From positions 62,001 to 126,000 of the forward strand of contig NZ_AKKV01000031.1 in assembly GCF_000269865.1 (NCBI RefSeq): DNA of 64,000 bases. Direction: 5' to 3'. A program made the translations under genes and the position numbers. The notes below the pieces were generated by a model. That model saw only the letters and a list, made by a program, of their open reading frames with translations, had not been told where the DNA came from and did not search any database. This DNA comes from Fictibacillus macauensis ZFHKF-1 (GTDB taxonomy: Bacteria > Bacillota > Bacilli > Bacillales > Fictibacillaceae). The first letter of the stretch is position 1. Each line of letters opens with the position of its first letter. This document shows positions 1 to 8,990 of the stretch, one piece after another.

Positions 1-2
1 GC

Positions 3-233
3 AGTAGTTATAATGGATTTATTGAATTTACGGATGGTCAAAATTTATATTTTGCTGCTCCCATCGTTCAAGAGGGGCAGAACAGCGAGCAGGAATACCG
101 GAATGAGGATTATGAGTTCCCTTATTATGGATTTGTGCAACCAGTTAACACATATGAGATTGAGCGCTTTATTTTACCACTTACGATGGTTGCTAATGTA
201 TCACCTATTGGTGGAGGACAGTCTACCTATTGA
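3..233 (+). CDS. C-terminal part of an unrecognised protein (partial at window edge)
   Basis: An open frame runs in from the left edge and stops at TGA 231-233, giving 76 residues of a C-terminus. It is rich in Tyr, Phe, Glu and Asn and ends in GGGQSTY, and there is no membrane segment. A weak hairpin with a T-run follows directly, as expected at a gene end. I do not recognise the family. Reading this frame rather than the overlapping one rests on its more protein-like composition and the terminator placement, so it is moderately supported. Confidence 0.5.
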   Translation, partial: SSYNGFIEFTDGQNLYFAAPIVQEGQNSEQEYRNEDYEFPYYGFVQPVNTYEIERFILPLTMVANVSPIGGGQSTY

Positions 234-259
234 ACCGGTCAATTATGGCTGGTTTTTTT
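233..259 (+). terminator. weak intrinsic terminator
   Basis: A 6-bp stem (AACCGG with CTGGTT, one G-U pair) is followed by seven T. It separates the partial gene from yjzC. Confidence 0.4.
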
Positions 260-301
260 CTTGTTTTTTTGGAGATAGTAGGATAACAAGGAGGGGTAAA
301 C

Positions 302-481
302 ATGGGTCAAAATCATCAATTTAAACAAGGACAAAAAGCGCCGAATAACGGAATTTACGTAGAGATCGGTGAAACAGGCAGCATGGTTAATGATCCCCAG
401 CAAGTAACACTTAAAGCTGGTGATGTATTTCCTCAAAATACGAACCATAATCGCGTATGGATGCCAAAGAGAAAACCATAA
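302..481 (+). CDS. yjzC: YjzC family small protein
   Basis: This 59-residue protein begins MGQNHQFKQGQKAPNNG and contains YVEIGETGS and NHNRVW, the hallmarks of the Bacillus YjzC family (about 60 residues). Its function is unknown; there is no signal peptide or membrane segment and the protein is hydrophilic. An AAGGAGGGG ribosome binding site lies 5-6 bases before the ATG. A strong hairpin terminator directly follows the stop, so it appears monocistronic. The family call rests on recognition of the sequence pattern; no function is claimed. Confidence 0.85.
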   Translation: MGQNHQFKQGQKAPNNGIYVEIGETGSMVNDPQQVTLKAGDVFPQNTNHNRVWMPKRKP

Positions 482-531
482 ATGCTATAAAGAAAAGCCC
501 TCACAAAGATGAGGGCTTTTCTTTATAGCAT
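482..531. terminator. bidirectional intrinsic terminator
   Basis: A 22-bp perfect inverted repeat (482-503 with 510-531, loop of six) contains AGAAAAGCCC and its complement. It sits between the convergent genes yjzC and yjzA and can serve both. Confidence 0.9.
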
Positions 532-533
532 CC

Positions 534-725
534 TTATTCTACAGCGTCAGACTTGTTCGGAATCGCAAAGCTAAGAATGAAAATGAAAACAGCAAATACT
601 ACGCCGAAAATACTTGCTTGTTTAAAGTCAAATGTACCGCCTTGCATCGAAGATAATACGTAAAATGCCATATTGCTAAGCAATAATGACCAAATTAATG
701 TCCAAATATAGCGCACTCGTTTCAC
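534..725 (-). CDS. yjzA: YjzA family small membrane protein
   Basis: The 63-residue protein has two hydrophobic segments, at about residues 7-26 and 38-55, separated by a short polar loop with GGTFDF. This matches Bacillus YjzA in length and pattern. It is predicted to be a two-pass inner-membrane protein of unknown role. A TGAGGTG ribosome binding site lies just upstream. In B. subtilis the gene also sits beside yjaU-yjaV-comZ, which supports the assignment. Confidence 0.8.
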   Translation of the reverse strand: MKRVRYIWTLIWSLLLSNMAFYVLSSMQGGTFDFKQASIFGVVFAVFIFILSFAIPNKSDAVE

Positions 726-882
726 CTCATTTTATAAAAGAGATTCTCTGTAGTAATTTTACCAAAAAAACGACCGTTTGTCTTTATCTGTTTTAGAAAT
801 GTACGTTTTATAGGCAAGCGTGTTAACGAAAAGGAGTGAAATAACATAGAATAAGGAAGAACGGTACAGATGAGGGAGAAAT

Positions 883-1614
883 GTGGGGATTAACGAGCGA
901 TTTTTTTGTTTAGATGGGCAATGGAATGTTATTCATTTGCCAGAGCGTCCCAATGGTTTTGGCATCATGTTGTTTGGTGATCGTAATCATTATGTTGATG
1001 AAACGTGTAGTTTGTGGAAACAGCATAAAGAGCGTCATGCGTTAATTACAGCGCTTATAAATGAAGGTTATACCGTTTTTTATTCTCATTTGTACGGGAA
1101 ACATTGGGGAAGTAAGCAGGCTGTTATGTTAGCTAAACGAGTATACCGTTATGTTATGAAGTTTGAAATTCTAAATCCAAACATTCACATGTTGGCTGAA
1201 GGGATGGGAGCGCTAGCTGCGCTTGGCTTCATAGAAGAAATGCCAACATTTACTCGCTCTGCTGTGTTTCTCAATCCGTGTGTAAACATAGGAGAATATT
1301 TATTACAGGAAAAACAAAATCAATTATTTCATAAGCGAATCAGAAAAGAAATTGGTCAGGCCTATCAATTAAAGGATGTGGACGTGGAAGCCAATTTTAC
1401 AAAGCCACTTACGTTGAATCATCCTGTTCCACTGCATATTTTTCATGAAGTGGCAGGAACAACCTTCCCTTTCTCTTTGCATAGTCGGCCTTTTGAACAG
1501 CAAGCATTGCAAAAGGGACTACCGGTCTCTCTTTCTTTACAAATGCCGAAAGAACATTGGGTAGGCGCACCTTTGCTTATCTCATTTTATAAATTATACG
1601 AAAAAAACCTGTAA
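883..1614 (+). CDS. yjaU: YjaU-like alpha/beta hydrolase-type protein
   Basis: The 243-residue protein uses a GTG start at 883 behind AGGGAG; the overlapping ATG at 881 is out of frame and stops after ten codons. Position and composition match B. subtilis YjaU, a putative hydrolase. The middle has an alpha/beta-hydrolase-like stretch (HMLAEGMGALAALGF), but the nucleophile position of the usual G-x-S-x-G is AEGMG, so a Ser is not visible there and the enzyme may be inactive or divergent. Its TAA lies inside the stem of the following terminator. Confidence 0.65.
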   Translation: MGINERFFCLDGQWNVIHLPERPNGFGIMLFGDRNHYVDETCSLWKQHKERHALITALINEGYTVFYSHLYGKHWGSKQAVMLAKRVYRYVMKFEILNPNIHMLAEGMGALAALGFIEEMPTFTRSAVFLNPCVNIGEYLLQEKQNQLFHKRIRKEIGQAYQLKDVDVEANFTKPLTLNHPVPLHIFHEVAGTTFPFSLHSRPFEQQALQKGLPVSLSLQMPKEHWVGAPLLISFYKLYEKNL

Positions 1615-1636
1615 TGAAAGGGATTACAGGTTTTTT
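1602..1636 (+). terminator. intrinsic terminator overlapping the yjaU stop codon
   Basis: AAAAAACCTGTAAT pairs with ATTACAGGTTTTTT and ends in a T-run. The TAA stop of yjaU is part of the left arm. Confidence 0.85.
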
Positions 1637-1707
1637 CATATCAAGAAAATGAATACTCTTTCGTTCTGAAAATACGATATAAAGAGAGAGAAGAACGGGG
1701 GATGAGA

Positions 1708-2571
1708 ATGAATCGCGTACTTGTAACAGGAGCTGCTGGGTTTATTGGAGCGAAGCTATGCACGAGGCTTGTTGAAGAAGATGTTGATGTGATTGGCATA
1801 GATTCTGCATCGTGTCTAGATGCGCTAGACTTTATTGGACGTAATGCTAATTTTCAATTAATTAATGAGCCCATTGAGGAAGTGGACTTAACAAAAATAG
1901 TAAAAGATAGAGATACAATTTTTCATTTAGCATGTTCAACCTCACATAATGAAGCTTGGGGAAACATTGAGCAACACGTAAAACGACATATACATCGATT
2001 AAAACAATTAACACATTCGATGGAACGTAACAAAAGTAAATTGATTCATGTATCGAGTTATGAAGTCTATGGTCGAAAAACAGGAACGGTTAGTGAGGCA
2101 TCCTCAGCAAATCCACAATCGTTATATGGTCTCGTAAAACTAACGGAGGAAAATTTCATTAAAGCAACAGCGGCGGATGATCCTTTATCTTATATGATTT
2201 TACGAATGCCGATTGTCTACGGACCAGGTCAGAGCATAGAAAGTTTGGGAACTGAGGATTGTGTTTCTTCTATTGAAAGACAATCAAGTTGTCAAGATGC
2301 GTTATACATTGATGATGCTGTAAAGGCATTACTGATTTCTGGAGCATCAAGAGAAAGGGAAGGCATTTATAATATTGGAAGTGGAAGAGAAGGCGAGTGG
2401 CAAAAAGGGTTAAAGTTTTTAGCTGTAAAAAATGAACCTAGTTCTGTCATGAAAACGCGCGTACTAGCTGATAAGGCGAGAGAAGAATTAGGCTTTCAAC
2501 AAGAGGTTGCAATAGAAGAAGGCTTAAAGAAACAAAAAGATGCACGGCAAAAGAGACGTAAAAAGAAATAA
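1708..2571 (+). CDS. yjaV: NAD-dependent epimerase/dehydratase, YjaV-like
   Basis: This extended short-chain dehydrogenase has an N-terminal Rossmann motif (VTGAAGFIG) and the catalytic SSYEVYG...YGLVK pattern (Tyr-x3-Lys). With the ATG at 1708 it has 287 residues; an in-frame ATG at 1702 exists, but CGGGGG is better spaced from 1708 and that start gives the usual MNRVLVTG. The C-terminal 20 residues are very Lys/Arg/Gln-rich. It resembles sugar-nucleotide epimerases, but no substrate can be assigned. In B. subtilis the homologue lies in the same yjaU-yjaV-comZ order. Confidence 0.75.
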   Translation: MNRVLVTGAAGFIGAKLCTRLVEEDVDVIGIDSASCLDALDFIGRNANFQLINEPIEEVDLTKIVKDRDTIFHLACSTSHNEAWGNIEQHVKRHIHRLKQLTHSMERNKSKLIHVSSYEVYGRKTGTVSEASSANPQSLYGLVKLTEENFIKATAADDPLSYMILRMPIVYGPGQSIESLGTEDCVSSIERQSSCQDALYIDDAVKALLISGASREREGIYNIGSGREGEWQKGLKFLAVKNEPSSVMKTRVLADKAREELGFQQEVAIEEGLKKQKDARQKRRKKK

Positions 2572-2640
2572 AAGGAGAATTCATTGCTCTCCCTCTCATT
2601 AATTCGTATAATGAAACGAGAAAATACATGAGGTGAGAAC

Positions 2641-2817
2641 ATGGACCAAGAACGTAATATGAAGCTTATGCAAATTGCTATGAAGCATTTACCAGAAGGA
2701 AAAGCATTACTTGAGAACAAAGGGATTGAGTTATCGTTGGATGATTTACAGCCAATGCTCGCTCTTTTAATGAATGTCATGAATGATGCCTATGAACTTG
2801 GAAAGAAAGAGCAATAA
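2641..2817 (+). CDS. comZ: ComZ, competence regulator
   Basis: The 58-residue protein contains LMQIAMKHLPEG...LENKGIELSLDDLQP and ends AYELGKKEQ, matching ComZ of B. subtilis (63 residues), which represses comG transcription. It is too short for routine ORF calling, but GAGGTGAG stands four bases before the ATG. The med gene that precedes comZ in B. subtilis is absent here. A terminator follows within eight bases. Confidence 0.85.
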   Translation: MDQERNMKLMQIAMKHLPEGKALLENKGIELSLDDLQPMLALLMNVMNDAYELGKKEQ

Positions 2818-2824
2818 TGAACGA

Positions 2825-2855
2825 AAGAAAGGGCCCCAGTTGGCGGCCCTTTCTT
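2825..2855. terminator. bidirectional intrinsic terminator
   Basis: AAGAAAGGGCC pairs with GGCCCTTTCTT across a nine-base loop, between the converging comZ and the YppG-like gene. Confidence 0.85.
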
Positions 2856-3159
2856 ATTTCTTTTTAAATAAATCAAGTAGTGGAGAAAACTGTTGGGCGA
2901 TTTTCATTGTTTGATCAACGAGGCCCATTACCTTATTATAGTCGATTGAACCATCATTTCCTCGAAACGAGCTAAGCAGGGGATTGGGTCGTTGGAACGG
3001 TTGGCGCACAGACATAGGAATAAACGGTTGCTCCTCCTCTATAACGTTTCCATTTCGCATAAAGTTCTGCGGTGATGGAGGGAAGTGTGGATAAGGTGGT
3101 TGAGGGGGAGCGGGTATTCGTGATCGAACAGGAATGCGTGGTGTATAGCGTCGATTCAA
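2854..3159 (-). CDS. YppG-like small Pro-rich protein
   Basis: The 101-residue protein has a Pro/Arg-rich first half (PPQPPYPHFPPSP), then a conserved-looking end, GNDGSIDYNKVMGLVDQTM, and a basic tail. That C-terminal pattern recalls the YppG family of Bacillus, some of whose members are linked to spores; the role is not established. It lies divergently upstream of fabH. There is no signal peptide or transmembrane helix. The family call is from pattern memory and moderately firm. Confidence 0.6.
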   Translation of the reverse strand: MNRRYTPRIPVRSRIPAPPQPPYPHFPPSPQNFMRNGNVIEEEQPFIPMSVRQPFQRPNPLLSSFRGNDGSIDYNKVMGLVDQTMKIAQQFSPLLDLFKKK

Positions 3160-3257
3160 AAAAAGCCCTCCTTATATTTGAACTAAAGAAGATGCTGCTT
3201 CGTAACAAATTATGCACCACTATCGGCGAACGTACCTTGTCTAATAAACGGTGGTGC

Positions 3258-3302
3258 TGGACAAAAAAGTGCTTTTCATTTAAAATTAGTACCAGGTCTT
3301 AA
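3258..3302 (+). promoter_or_regulatory. fabHF promoter with FapR operator
   Basis: A sigma-A-type promoter TGGACA (3258-3263), 17-base spacer, TAAAAT (3281-3286) is followed at once by TTAGTACCAGGTCTTAA (3286-3302). The latter matches the 17-bp FapR operator of fatty-acid synthesis genes. Overlap with the -10/+1 region is the arrangement known for FapR repression, relieved by malonyl-CoA. Confidence 0.85.
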
Positions 3303-3361
3303 ATATTGATACTAACGTTTTTATCGTAAGTTAACTAATAATAAATTAAAGGGGTAATGAC

Positions 3362-4294
3362 ATGAATGCTGGCATAATAGGTTTAGGTGCTTATGTCCCT
3401 GAAAAAGTATTAAGTAATCACGATTTAGAGAAAATGGTAGATACGAGTGATGAGTGGATTCGTACACGCACAGGGATTGAAGAGCGTCGTATTGCAGGTG
3501 ACGATGTAAATACATCACACATGTCTGAAGGTGCAGCGCGTGAAGCGTTAGAGAATGCTGGAATTACGGCAGAAGAGCTTGATCTTATTCTCGTTGCGAC
3601 TGTTACACCAGATCGTCCATTTCCTTCCGTTGCTTGTTTAATTCAAGAGCGTTTAGGAGCAAAAAATGCAGTTGCAATGGATATTAGTGCAGCTTGCGCA
3701 GGTTTTATGTATGGCATGGTAATGGCGAAGCATTTTATAGAAGCGGGTACGTATCGCAACGTACTTGTCATTGGTGCTGAAAAGCTTTCAAGAATTACAG
3801 ATTGGGAAGATCGCAATACAGCTGTTTTATTTGGTGACGGAGCAGGAGCGGCAATTCTTTCTAAAGTATCTGAAGGTCGAGGAATCTTATCCTTTGAATT
3901 AGGATCAGACGGAACAGGTGCTAAACATTTATATCAAGATCAATACATTTATATGAACGGGCGCGAAGTTTTTAAATTTGCCGTTCGTCAAATGGGTGAA
4001 TCTTCTATGAATGTTGTGGAGAAAGCAGGTTTAACGAAAGACGATGTTGACTTTCTTGTGCCTCATCAAGCGAATATTCGCATTATGGAAGCTGCACGTC
4101 AACGATTGGACCTTCCGCAAGAAAAAATGGCAGTCACTGTTAAAAAGTATGGTAATACAAGTTCAGCAAGTATTCCAATGGCAATTGCTGATGCCTTGAA
4201 AAATGGTAAGATTAAAGATGATGATTTACTCGTTCTAGTAGGCTTTGGTGGCGGATTAACATGGGGAGCTGTTGCTCTTCGCTGGGGACGATAA
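3362..4294 (+). CDS. fabH: 3-oxoacyl-[ACP] synthase III (FabH)
   Basis: FabH starts fatty-acid synthesis by condensing acyl-CoA with malonyl-ACP. The 310-residue length is typical. The catalytic Cys is residue 112 in [10 protein letters not shown]; the His and Asn of the triad are visible in PHQANIRI and KYGNTSSAS near the C-terminus. The ribosome binding site AAAGGGG precedes ATG 3362. It is followed 36 bases later by fabF on the same transcript and has a FapR operator upstream, so lipid-responsive control is expected. Confidence 0.97.
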   Translation: MNAGIIGLGAYVPEKVLSNHDLEKMVDTSDEWIRTRTGIEERRIAGDDVNTSHMSEGAAREALENAGITAEELDLILVATVTPDRPFPSVACLIQERLGAKNAVAMDISAACAGFMYGMVMAKHFIEAGTYRNVLVIGAEKLSRITDWEDRNTAVLFGDGAGAAILSKVSEGRGILSFELGSDGTGAKHLYQDQYIYMNGREVFKFAVRQMGESSMNVVEKAGLTKDDVDFLVPHQANIRIMEAARQRLDLPQEKMAVTVKKYGNTSSASIPMAIADALKNGKIKDDDLLVLVGFGGGLTWGAVALRWGR

Positions 4295-4330
4295 TCGTAG
4301 AATTATTCTTTAAAGGAGCGTTGAATTTCG

Positions 4331-5569
4331 ATGAAAAGAAGAGTCGTAATTACGGGATTAGGTATGATTTCTCCATTAGGAAATAGCGTTGGTGAAACAT
4401 GGAGCAATATTAAAGAAGGAAAATCTGGAGTAGGTCCCTTGACACTTCGGGATGCTGATAAATTTCCTGTCAAAGTTGCTGCAGAAGCAACAACGTTTAA
4501 TCCAGAGGATTTTGTAGAGAAAAAAGAAGCAAGAAAAATGGATCGTTTCACACAATTTGCGGTAGCCGCTTCTAAAATGGCTGTAGAAGATGCAAAGCTC
4601 GATATTACAGAAGAAATCGCGCCGCGTGTTGGGGTTTGGATTGGCTCTGGAATTGGTGGGATGGGTACGTATGAAGAACAGTTCCGTACGTTTGAGAAAA
4701 AAGGGTATCGCCGAGTAAGCCCATTTTTCGTTCCAATGATGATTCCGGATATGGCAGCCGGACAAGTATCGATTATTCTTGGAGCAAAAGGCATGAACTC
4801 TTGTACGGTGACGGCTTGTGCTTCTGGTGCCAACTCAATTGGTGACGCTTTTAAAGTAATCCAGCGTGGTGATGCGGATGCGATGATTTGTGGTGGAGCG
4901 GAAGCGCCAATCACAGATATGGCGATCGCAGGCTTCTGTCAAGCGGGTGCTTTGTCTTATGATGAAAACCCTGCAACGGCTAGTCGTCCATTTGATGCAA
5001 ATCGTACCGGCTTTGTTATTGGAGAAGGTTCAGGAATTCTTATCCTTGAAGATTTGGAATTTGCGAAAAAACGCGGCGCAAAAATTTATGCTGAAATCGT
5101 TGGCTATGCAGGTACAGGCGATGCTTATCACATTACAGCACCAGCTCCAGGGGGAGAAGGTGGTGTGCGTGCGATGAGTCAAGCGATTGCAGACAGCGGC
5201 TTACGCCCTGAAGACATTGATTATATTAATGCTCATGGCACAAGCACAGACTATAACGATAAGTTTGAAACAATGGCAATTAAAGAAGTGTTTAAAGAAC
5301 ACGCTCACACAGTTGCAATTAGCTCAACGAAATCAATGACAGGTCATCTGCTTGGTGCTGCTGGTGGAATTGAAGCCATCTTTTCTGTGAAAGCCATTGA
5401 GGAAGGCATTATGCCAGCGACAATTAACTATGAAACACCAGATCCAGAATGTGATTTAGATTACATTCCAAACAAAGCGAGAGAAAAAGAAGTGAACGCT
5501 GTTTTGAGTAACTCGCTCGGTTTTGGTGGCCATAACGCAACTTTAATTTTCAAGAAATTTAGTGAATAA
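4331..5569 (+). CDS. fabF: 3-oxoacyl-[ACP] synthase II (FabF)
   Basis: FabF elongates acyl-ACP chains with malonyl-ACP in the cytosol. The 412 residues are full length. The active-site Cys163 lies in [13 protein letters not shown], with the two His in [12 protein letters not shown] and [11 protein letters not shown]. It is co-transcribed with fabH (AAAGGAGCG ribosome binding site) and ends at a strong terminator. The order comZ-fabH-fabF is as in B. subtilis. Confidence 0.97.
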   Translation: MKRRVVITGLGMISPLGNSVGETWSNIKEGKSGVGPLTLRDADKFPVKVAAEATTFNPEDFVEKKEARKMDRFTQFAVAASKMAVEDAKLDITEEIAPRVGVWIGSGIGGMGTYEEQFRTFEKKGYRRVSPFFVPMMIPDMAAGQVSIILGAKGMNSCTVTACASGANSIGDAFKVIQRGDADAMICGGAEAPITDMAIAGFCQAGALSYDENPATASRPFDANRTGFVIGEGSGILILEDLEFAKKRGAKIYAEIVGYAGTGDAYHITAPAPGGEGGVRAMSQAIADSGLRPEDIDYINAHGTSTDYNDKFETMAIKEVFKEHAHTVAISSTKSMTGHLLGAAGGIEAIFSVKAIEEGIMPATINYETPDPECDLDYIPNKAREKEVNAVLSNSLGFGGHNATLIFKKFSE

Positions 5570-5587
5570 AAGAAGTTTGATAAACTT

Positions 5588-5640
5588 AAAATCCCGAAGC
5601 ATTGTCTCTATAATGGAGTCCATGATTCGGGATTTTTTTT
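5588..5640 (+). terminator. intrinsic terminator of fabHF
   Basis: AAATCCCGAA pairs with TTCGGGATTT, followed by a run of eight T; the loop is long (about 28 bases). Confidence 0.75.
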
Positions 5641-6086
5641 GTTGAAAGAGCTTCTTGGAGTGAATAGACATTGACGCCGGAATTAATTATAGATTCAGCC
5701 GTGAGGTAAACTTTAAGGGAGTTAAATACTCTATCGTAGAATAACCTGTATAGTCACTTCCTTCTTGAATTTGATTGTTTTAAACTTACACTCATCTTTT
5801 ATGTACTAGCATTGTATTGGTTTTTTGTTTGGCATCATTCGGTCAGGGTATGGGCCCAATTCCATTTTTCATGCAAATGTGTTTGGCAAATCAGTAAATG
5901 TAGGATAGCGTCTTTTCATTTTACTACCATCGTGTTTTATTTCCAAAGTATGATTCAAAACGAACAAGTTATGCGATAACTATTTTTTTAAAAGAGTTTT
6001 CATGATTTTCTTGCTTCGAAAAGAATAAAGAAGACAACCTATGACTATACTGTTTTTAACTAAAACGGTAAGGCAGGGGTTGCGAA
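5641..6086. other. 446-bp intergenic region without a supported gene
   Basis: Between the fabF terminator and yjbA no frame has both a start with a ribosome binding site and a protein-like composition. A stretch near 5827-5907 reads FGIIRSGYGPNSIFHANVFG followed by six more residues and a stop in one frame; it has no start or ribosome binding site and could be the decayed end of a gene, or chance. The yjbA promoter should lie near the right end; CTATGACTATACTG (about 6038-6051) is AT-rich enough for a -10, but I see no convincing -35. Confidence 0.4.
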
Positions 6087-6830
6087 ATGTTATATTTAAG
6101 AGATGTATGGGTGAACTGGTTTGAAGGGGAAGAAAACGGATATAATGTCTGTGAATTTCATGAGTGGCGAAAAGATGATTTTATTGAGCTGCTCGATCAG
6201 GTACCAATCGTCAGAGTGAATTCCGCACTTCTTCATTACATGGAAAACGAATTAAGTGATTTGCCCGACTCATTATTAGAAGAAGTTCATCAAAAAGCGT
6301 ATGTTCGTAAAAACAATCAACGTGTGCAATTAGATTATTGTTTCATAGCTACGGATTATAAAAATGCCATCGTCATTGATACGATGGGATATCGCATGCC
6401 TATTCGCAAAAGTCGTCTCATTCCGAGACAAGAGCAGCTTGTGTTTGAAATGGCGGAGCAAATGGAAACAGGAACGTATTATTTTAAAAGAGAAAAAGAA
6501 AAAGAACATCATATTCTCTCTCCATCTCCTGATGTCATGAGAGGTCTTACCCGCAAAGAACGCCAACTGAAGCAATTACTGTTTATGGTATTAGATCAAC
6601 TTCATACAACACAAAATGTTGCCGAAGTTCGTTATTGGTTAACGGAATGGTTACCGGATCGTTACGAAGATATCCAGCATATGGCCTTTGAAGAAGCGTG
6701 GTCAGGTCTTTTTCAAGAATTAAGAGAAGGCTGGAGTACACAACATTATACGATTTGTGAACGACTCGTAAAAGGTCAGCCATATTTCGAGAAAATATGG
6801 GAGCTAGAAAACGGAACGCATGTAAATTAA
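6087..6830 (+). CDS. yjbA: YjbA family protein (UPF0736)
   Basis: The 247-residue protein begins [20 protein letters not shown], as do Bacillus YjbA proteins (about 250 residues), and contains [12 protein letters not shown]. It looks cytosolic and its function is unknown. The start is ATG 6087 with a weak GGCAGGGG ribosome binding site. It is single, flanked by terminators, and converges with trpS. Position between fabF and trpS is conserved in B. subtilis once the app genes are discounted. Confidence 0.9.
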   Translation: MLYLRDVWVNWFEGEENGYNVCEFHEWRKDDFIELLDQVPIVRVNSALLHYMENELSDLPDSLLEEVHQKAYVRKNNQRVQLDYCFIATDYKNAIVIDTMGYRMPIRKSRLIPRQEQLVFEMAEQMETGTYYFKREKEKEHHILSPSPDVMRGLTRKERQLKQLLFMVLDQLHTTQNVAEVRYWLTEWLPDRYEDIQHMAFEEAWSGLFQELREGWSTQHYTICERLVKGQPYFEKIWELENGTHVN

Positions 6831-6869
6831 AAAAACGATGAGAAACTTACGGTTTCTCATCGTTTTTTT
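6831..6869. terminator. bidirectional intrinsic terminator
   Basis: AAAAACGATGAGAAAC pairs with GTTTCTCATCGTTTTT over a five-base loop, between converging yjbA and trpS. Confidence 0.9.
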
Positions 6870-6874
6870 GCTCA

Positions 6875-7876
<1,002 letters not shown>

Positions 7877-7898
7877 CTAAAATGAAATTTTTTCTATA

Positions 7899-8135
7899 CA
7901 AAAAAGGCCCATTCATTCCTTCTAAATCTAGAAGGGACGAATGGACCGCGGTGCCACCCTTATTATTCTACTTGTACATAGAATCGCTTTACCCGTACTT
8001 CATACGGTGTCCAAAGTATCGTGCGGACAAGCACGCCTGTTCCTACTGTAGTTAATGTTCAGACAGGAGCTCCAAAGCCCATTCCATGAAAGTTTGTTAC
8101 TTGCTTTCACCACCCGCAAGCTCTCTAAAAACATT
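7899..8135 (-). promoter_or_regulatory. T-box leader with tryptophan specifier, controlling trpS
   Basis: On the minus strand, Stem I begins near 8126 with AGAGAGC, followed by GGTGGTGAAAGC. The specifier loop reads GAATGGGC with TGG (Trp) at 8081-8079. The T-box itself is GGTGGCACCGCGG (7958-7946). The terminator arm CCATTC/GAATGG with a terminal T-run occupies 7946-7899, so the T-box bulge can pair in an alternative antiterminator. This is a textbook transcriptional T-box. Confidence 0.95.
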
Positions 8136-8193
8136 CTAACATGTACTATTCTTTATCATCGCTAACTATATGTTTCAAAAAATTATACCGTTT

Positions 8194-8568
8194 TTATAAG
8201 AAGAAAGCAATTATCATTGTAACAATAACTAAAAAAAGACCAGAGGCAATAAATGACGTTACAACGTATGCTGGAATCCGTTGTGATAATGAAAAATGAG
8301 AGTCGTCCATTACTTCAGATTGGTAGAGAGAACGCTTGGATAACATGCGCCAAAATTTCTTAAAAGATCGTGTAAATACATCGAAAAAGCCCCCTTTAAC
8401 AACGTATAACATGAGCCCTATTAATAAAATGGCGAGTGAAACCATGAATACCGTATTATAAAAATGTAAAAGGTTAAAGGATCGATCGATGATCAGTTGC
8501 AGAATAAGTGATAGTACAATTGTTCCACTAGTTATAGCAGCTGTTAATGTAAACCGGGACATGCTCAT
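8194..8568 (-). CDS. DUF3899-type membrane protein
   Basis: The 124-residue protein starts at ATG 8568 (MSMSRFTLTAA), chosen because TTGGAGACGAT places GGAG well. It has three hydrophobic segments, near residues 7-25, 35-55 and 100-122, and a basic loop between the second and third (RSFKKFWRML). That layout matches the DUF3899 family of Bacillaceae. Function is unknown; location is the inner membrane. It lies between trpS and oppA, as in related Bacillus genomes. Confidence 0.65.
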   Translation of the reverse strand: MSMSRFTLTAAITSGTIVLSLILQLIIDRSFNLLHFYNTVFMVSLAILLIGLMLYVVKGGFFDVFTRSFKKFWRMLSKRSLYQSEVMDDSHFSLSQRIPAYVVTSFIASGLFLVIVTMIIAFFL

Positions 8569-8644
8569 ATCGTCTCCAATCAATGGTGAAATAAAAAAGT
8601 CTCTGTTACACAATAGTGTACCATGTTTACGGTTCCCTCGAACA

Positions 8645-8743
8645 TTACTTTCTTCCCATCTCCTTCAAAATTAATAAAAAGCAGTGTGATATGACAGTGG
8701 AAAGGCGTAAAATTTCCCGGTTGAAAAGAGGTAAGAAAGACAT
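8645..8743 (-). CDS. possible 32-residue small protein
   Basis: On the minus strand a consensus AAGGAGG stands six bases before ATG 8743. The frame encodes 32 residues (MSFLPLFNREILRLSTVISH and on, ending EMGRK) with one hydrophobic stretch and a basic end. It precedes the DUF3899 gene on the same strand. I see no homologue from memory; only the ribosome binding site supports it, so it may be chance or a leader peptide. Confidence 0.3.
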   Translation of the reverse strand: MSFLPLFNREILRLSTVISHCFLLILKEMGRK

Positions 8744-8799
8744 AGAAAACCTCCTTGTTTTTGTAAAATAATAACAAATGTTAAGAGGAGGGCTTAGAA

Positions 8800-8847
8800 G
8801 TGTTAATAGGTATTTGTACCTATTTTATGTCAAGAAAACGTAAATAA
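8800..8847 (+). CDS. possible 15-residue leader peptide upstream of opp
   Basis: AAGAGGAGGG (8783-8792) stands seven bases before GTG 8800, opening a 15-codon frame with a hydrophobic start (MLIGICTYF) and basic end (SRKRK). An 8-bp palindrome, AATAGGTA/TACCTATT (8805-8824), lies within it and could mask the reading. It stops about 60 bases before the apparent oppA -10, so it may be a separate short transcript. Support is the ribosome binding site only. Confidence 0.3.
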   Translation: MLIGICTYFMSRKRK

Positions 8848-8882
8848 TATAGGCTTTTTGTAAAAGTCGTAAAAAAAAGTCT

Positions 8883-8911
8883 ATGCATAATTGTAAGAAT
8901 ACTTGTATAAT
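8883..8911 (+). promoter_or_regulatory. putative oppA promoter
   Basis: A perfect TATAAT lies at 8906-8911, about 80 bases upstream of oppA. The -35 position at a 17-base spacing (8883-8888) is a poor match, so activation or another element may be needed. Confidence 0.5.
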
Positions 8912-8990
8912 ACGGTTGTGGGCAAAATGTCTGATAATTCACGAAGCTTTGTCCAGTTAAAGGTTCTAAAGATAAAGGGGAGGTCATTCT

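Noticed and set aside
13-324. A 103-codon plus-strand frame at the left edge
   Set aside because: It runs through the terminator and yjzC ribosome binding site and into yjzC out of frame. The alternative frame ending at 233 has protein-like composition and ends at the terminator.
4303-4914. A 203-codon minus-strand frame inside fabF
   Set aside because: It is the antisense shadow of a highly conserved gene, has no ribosome binding site, and has atypical Ser/Pro/Ile composition.
7899-7946. Hairpin downstream of the T-box as a separate trpS terminator
   Set aside because: It is the regulated terminator arm of the T-box leader, not an independent element.
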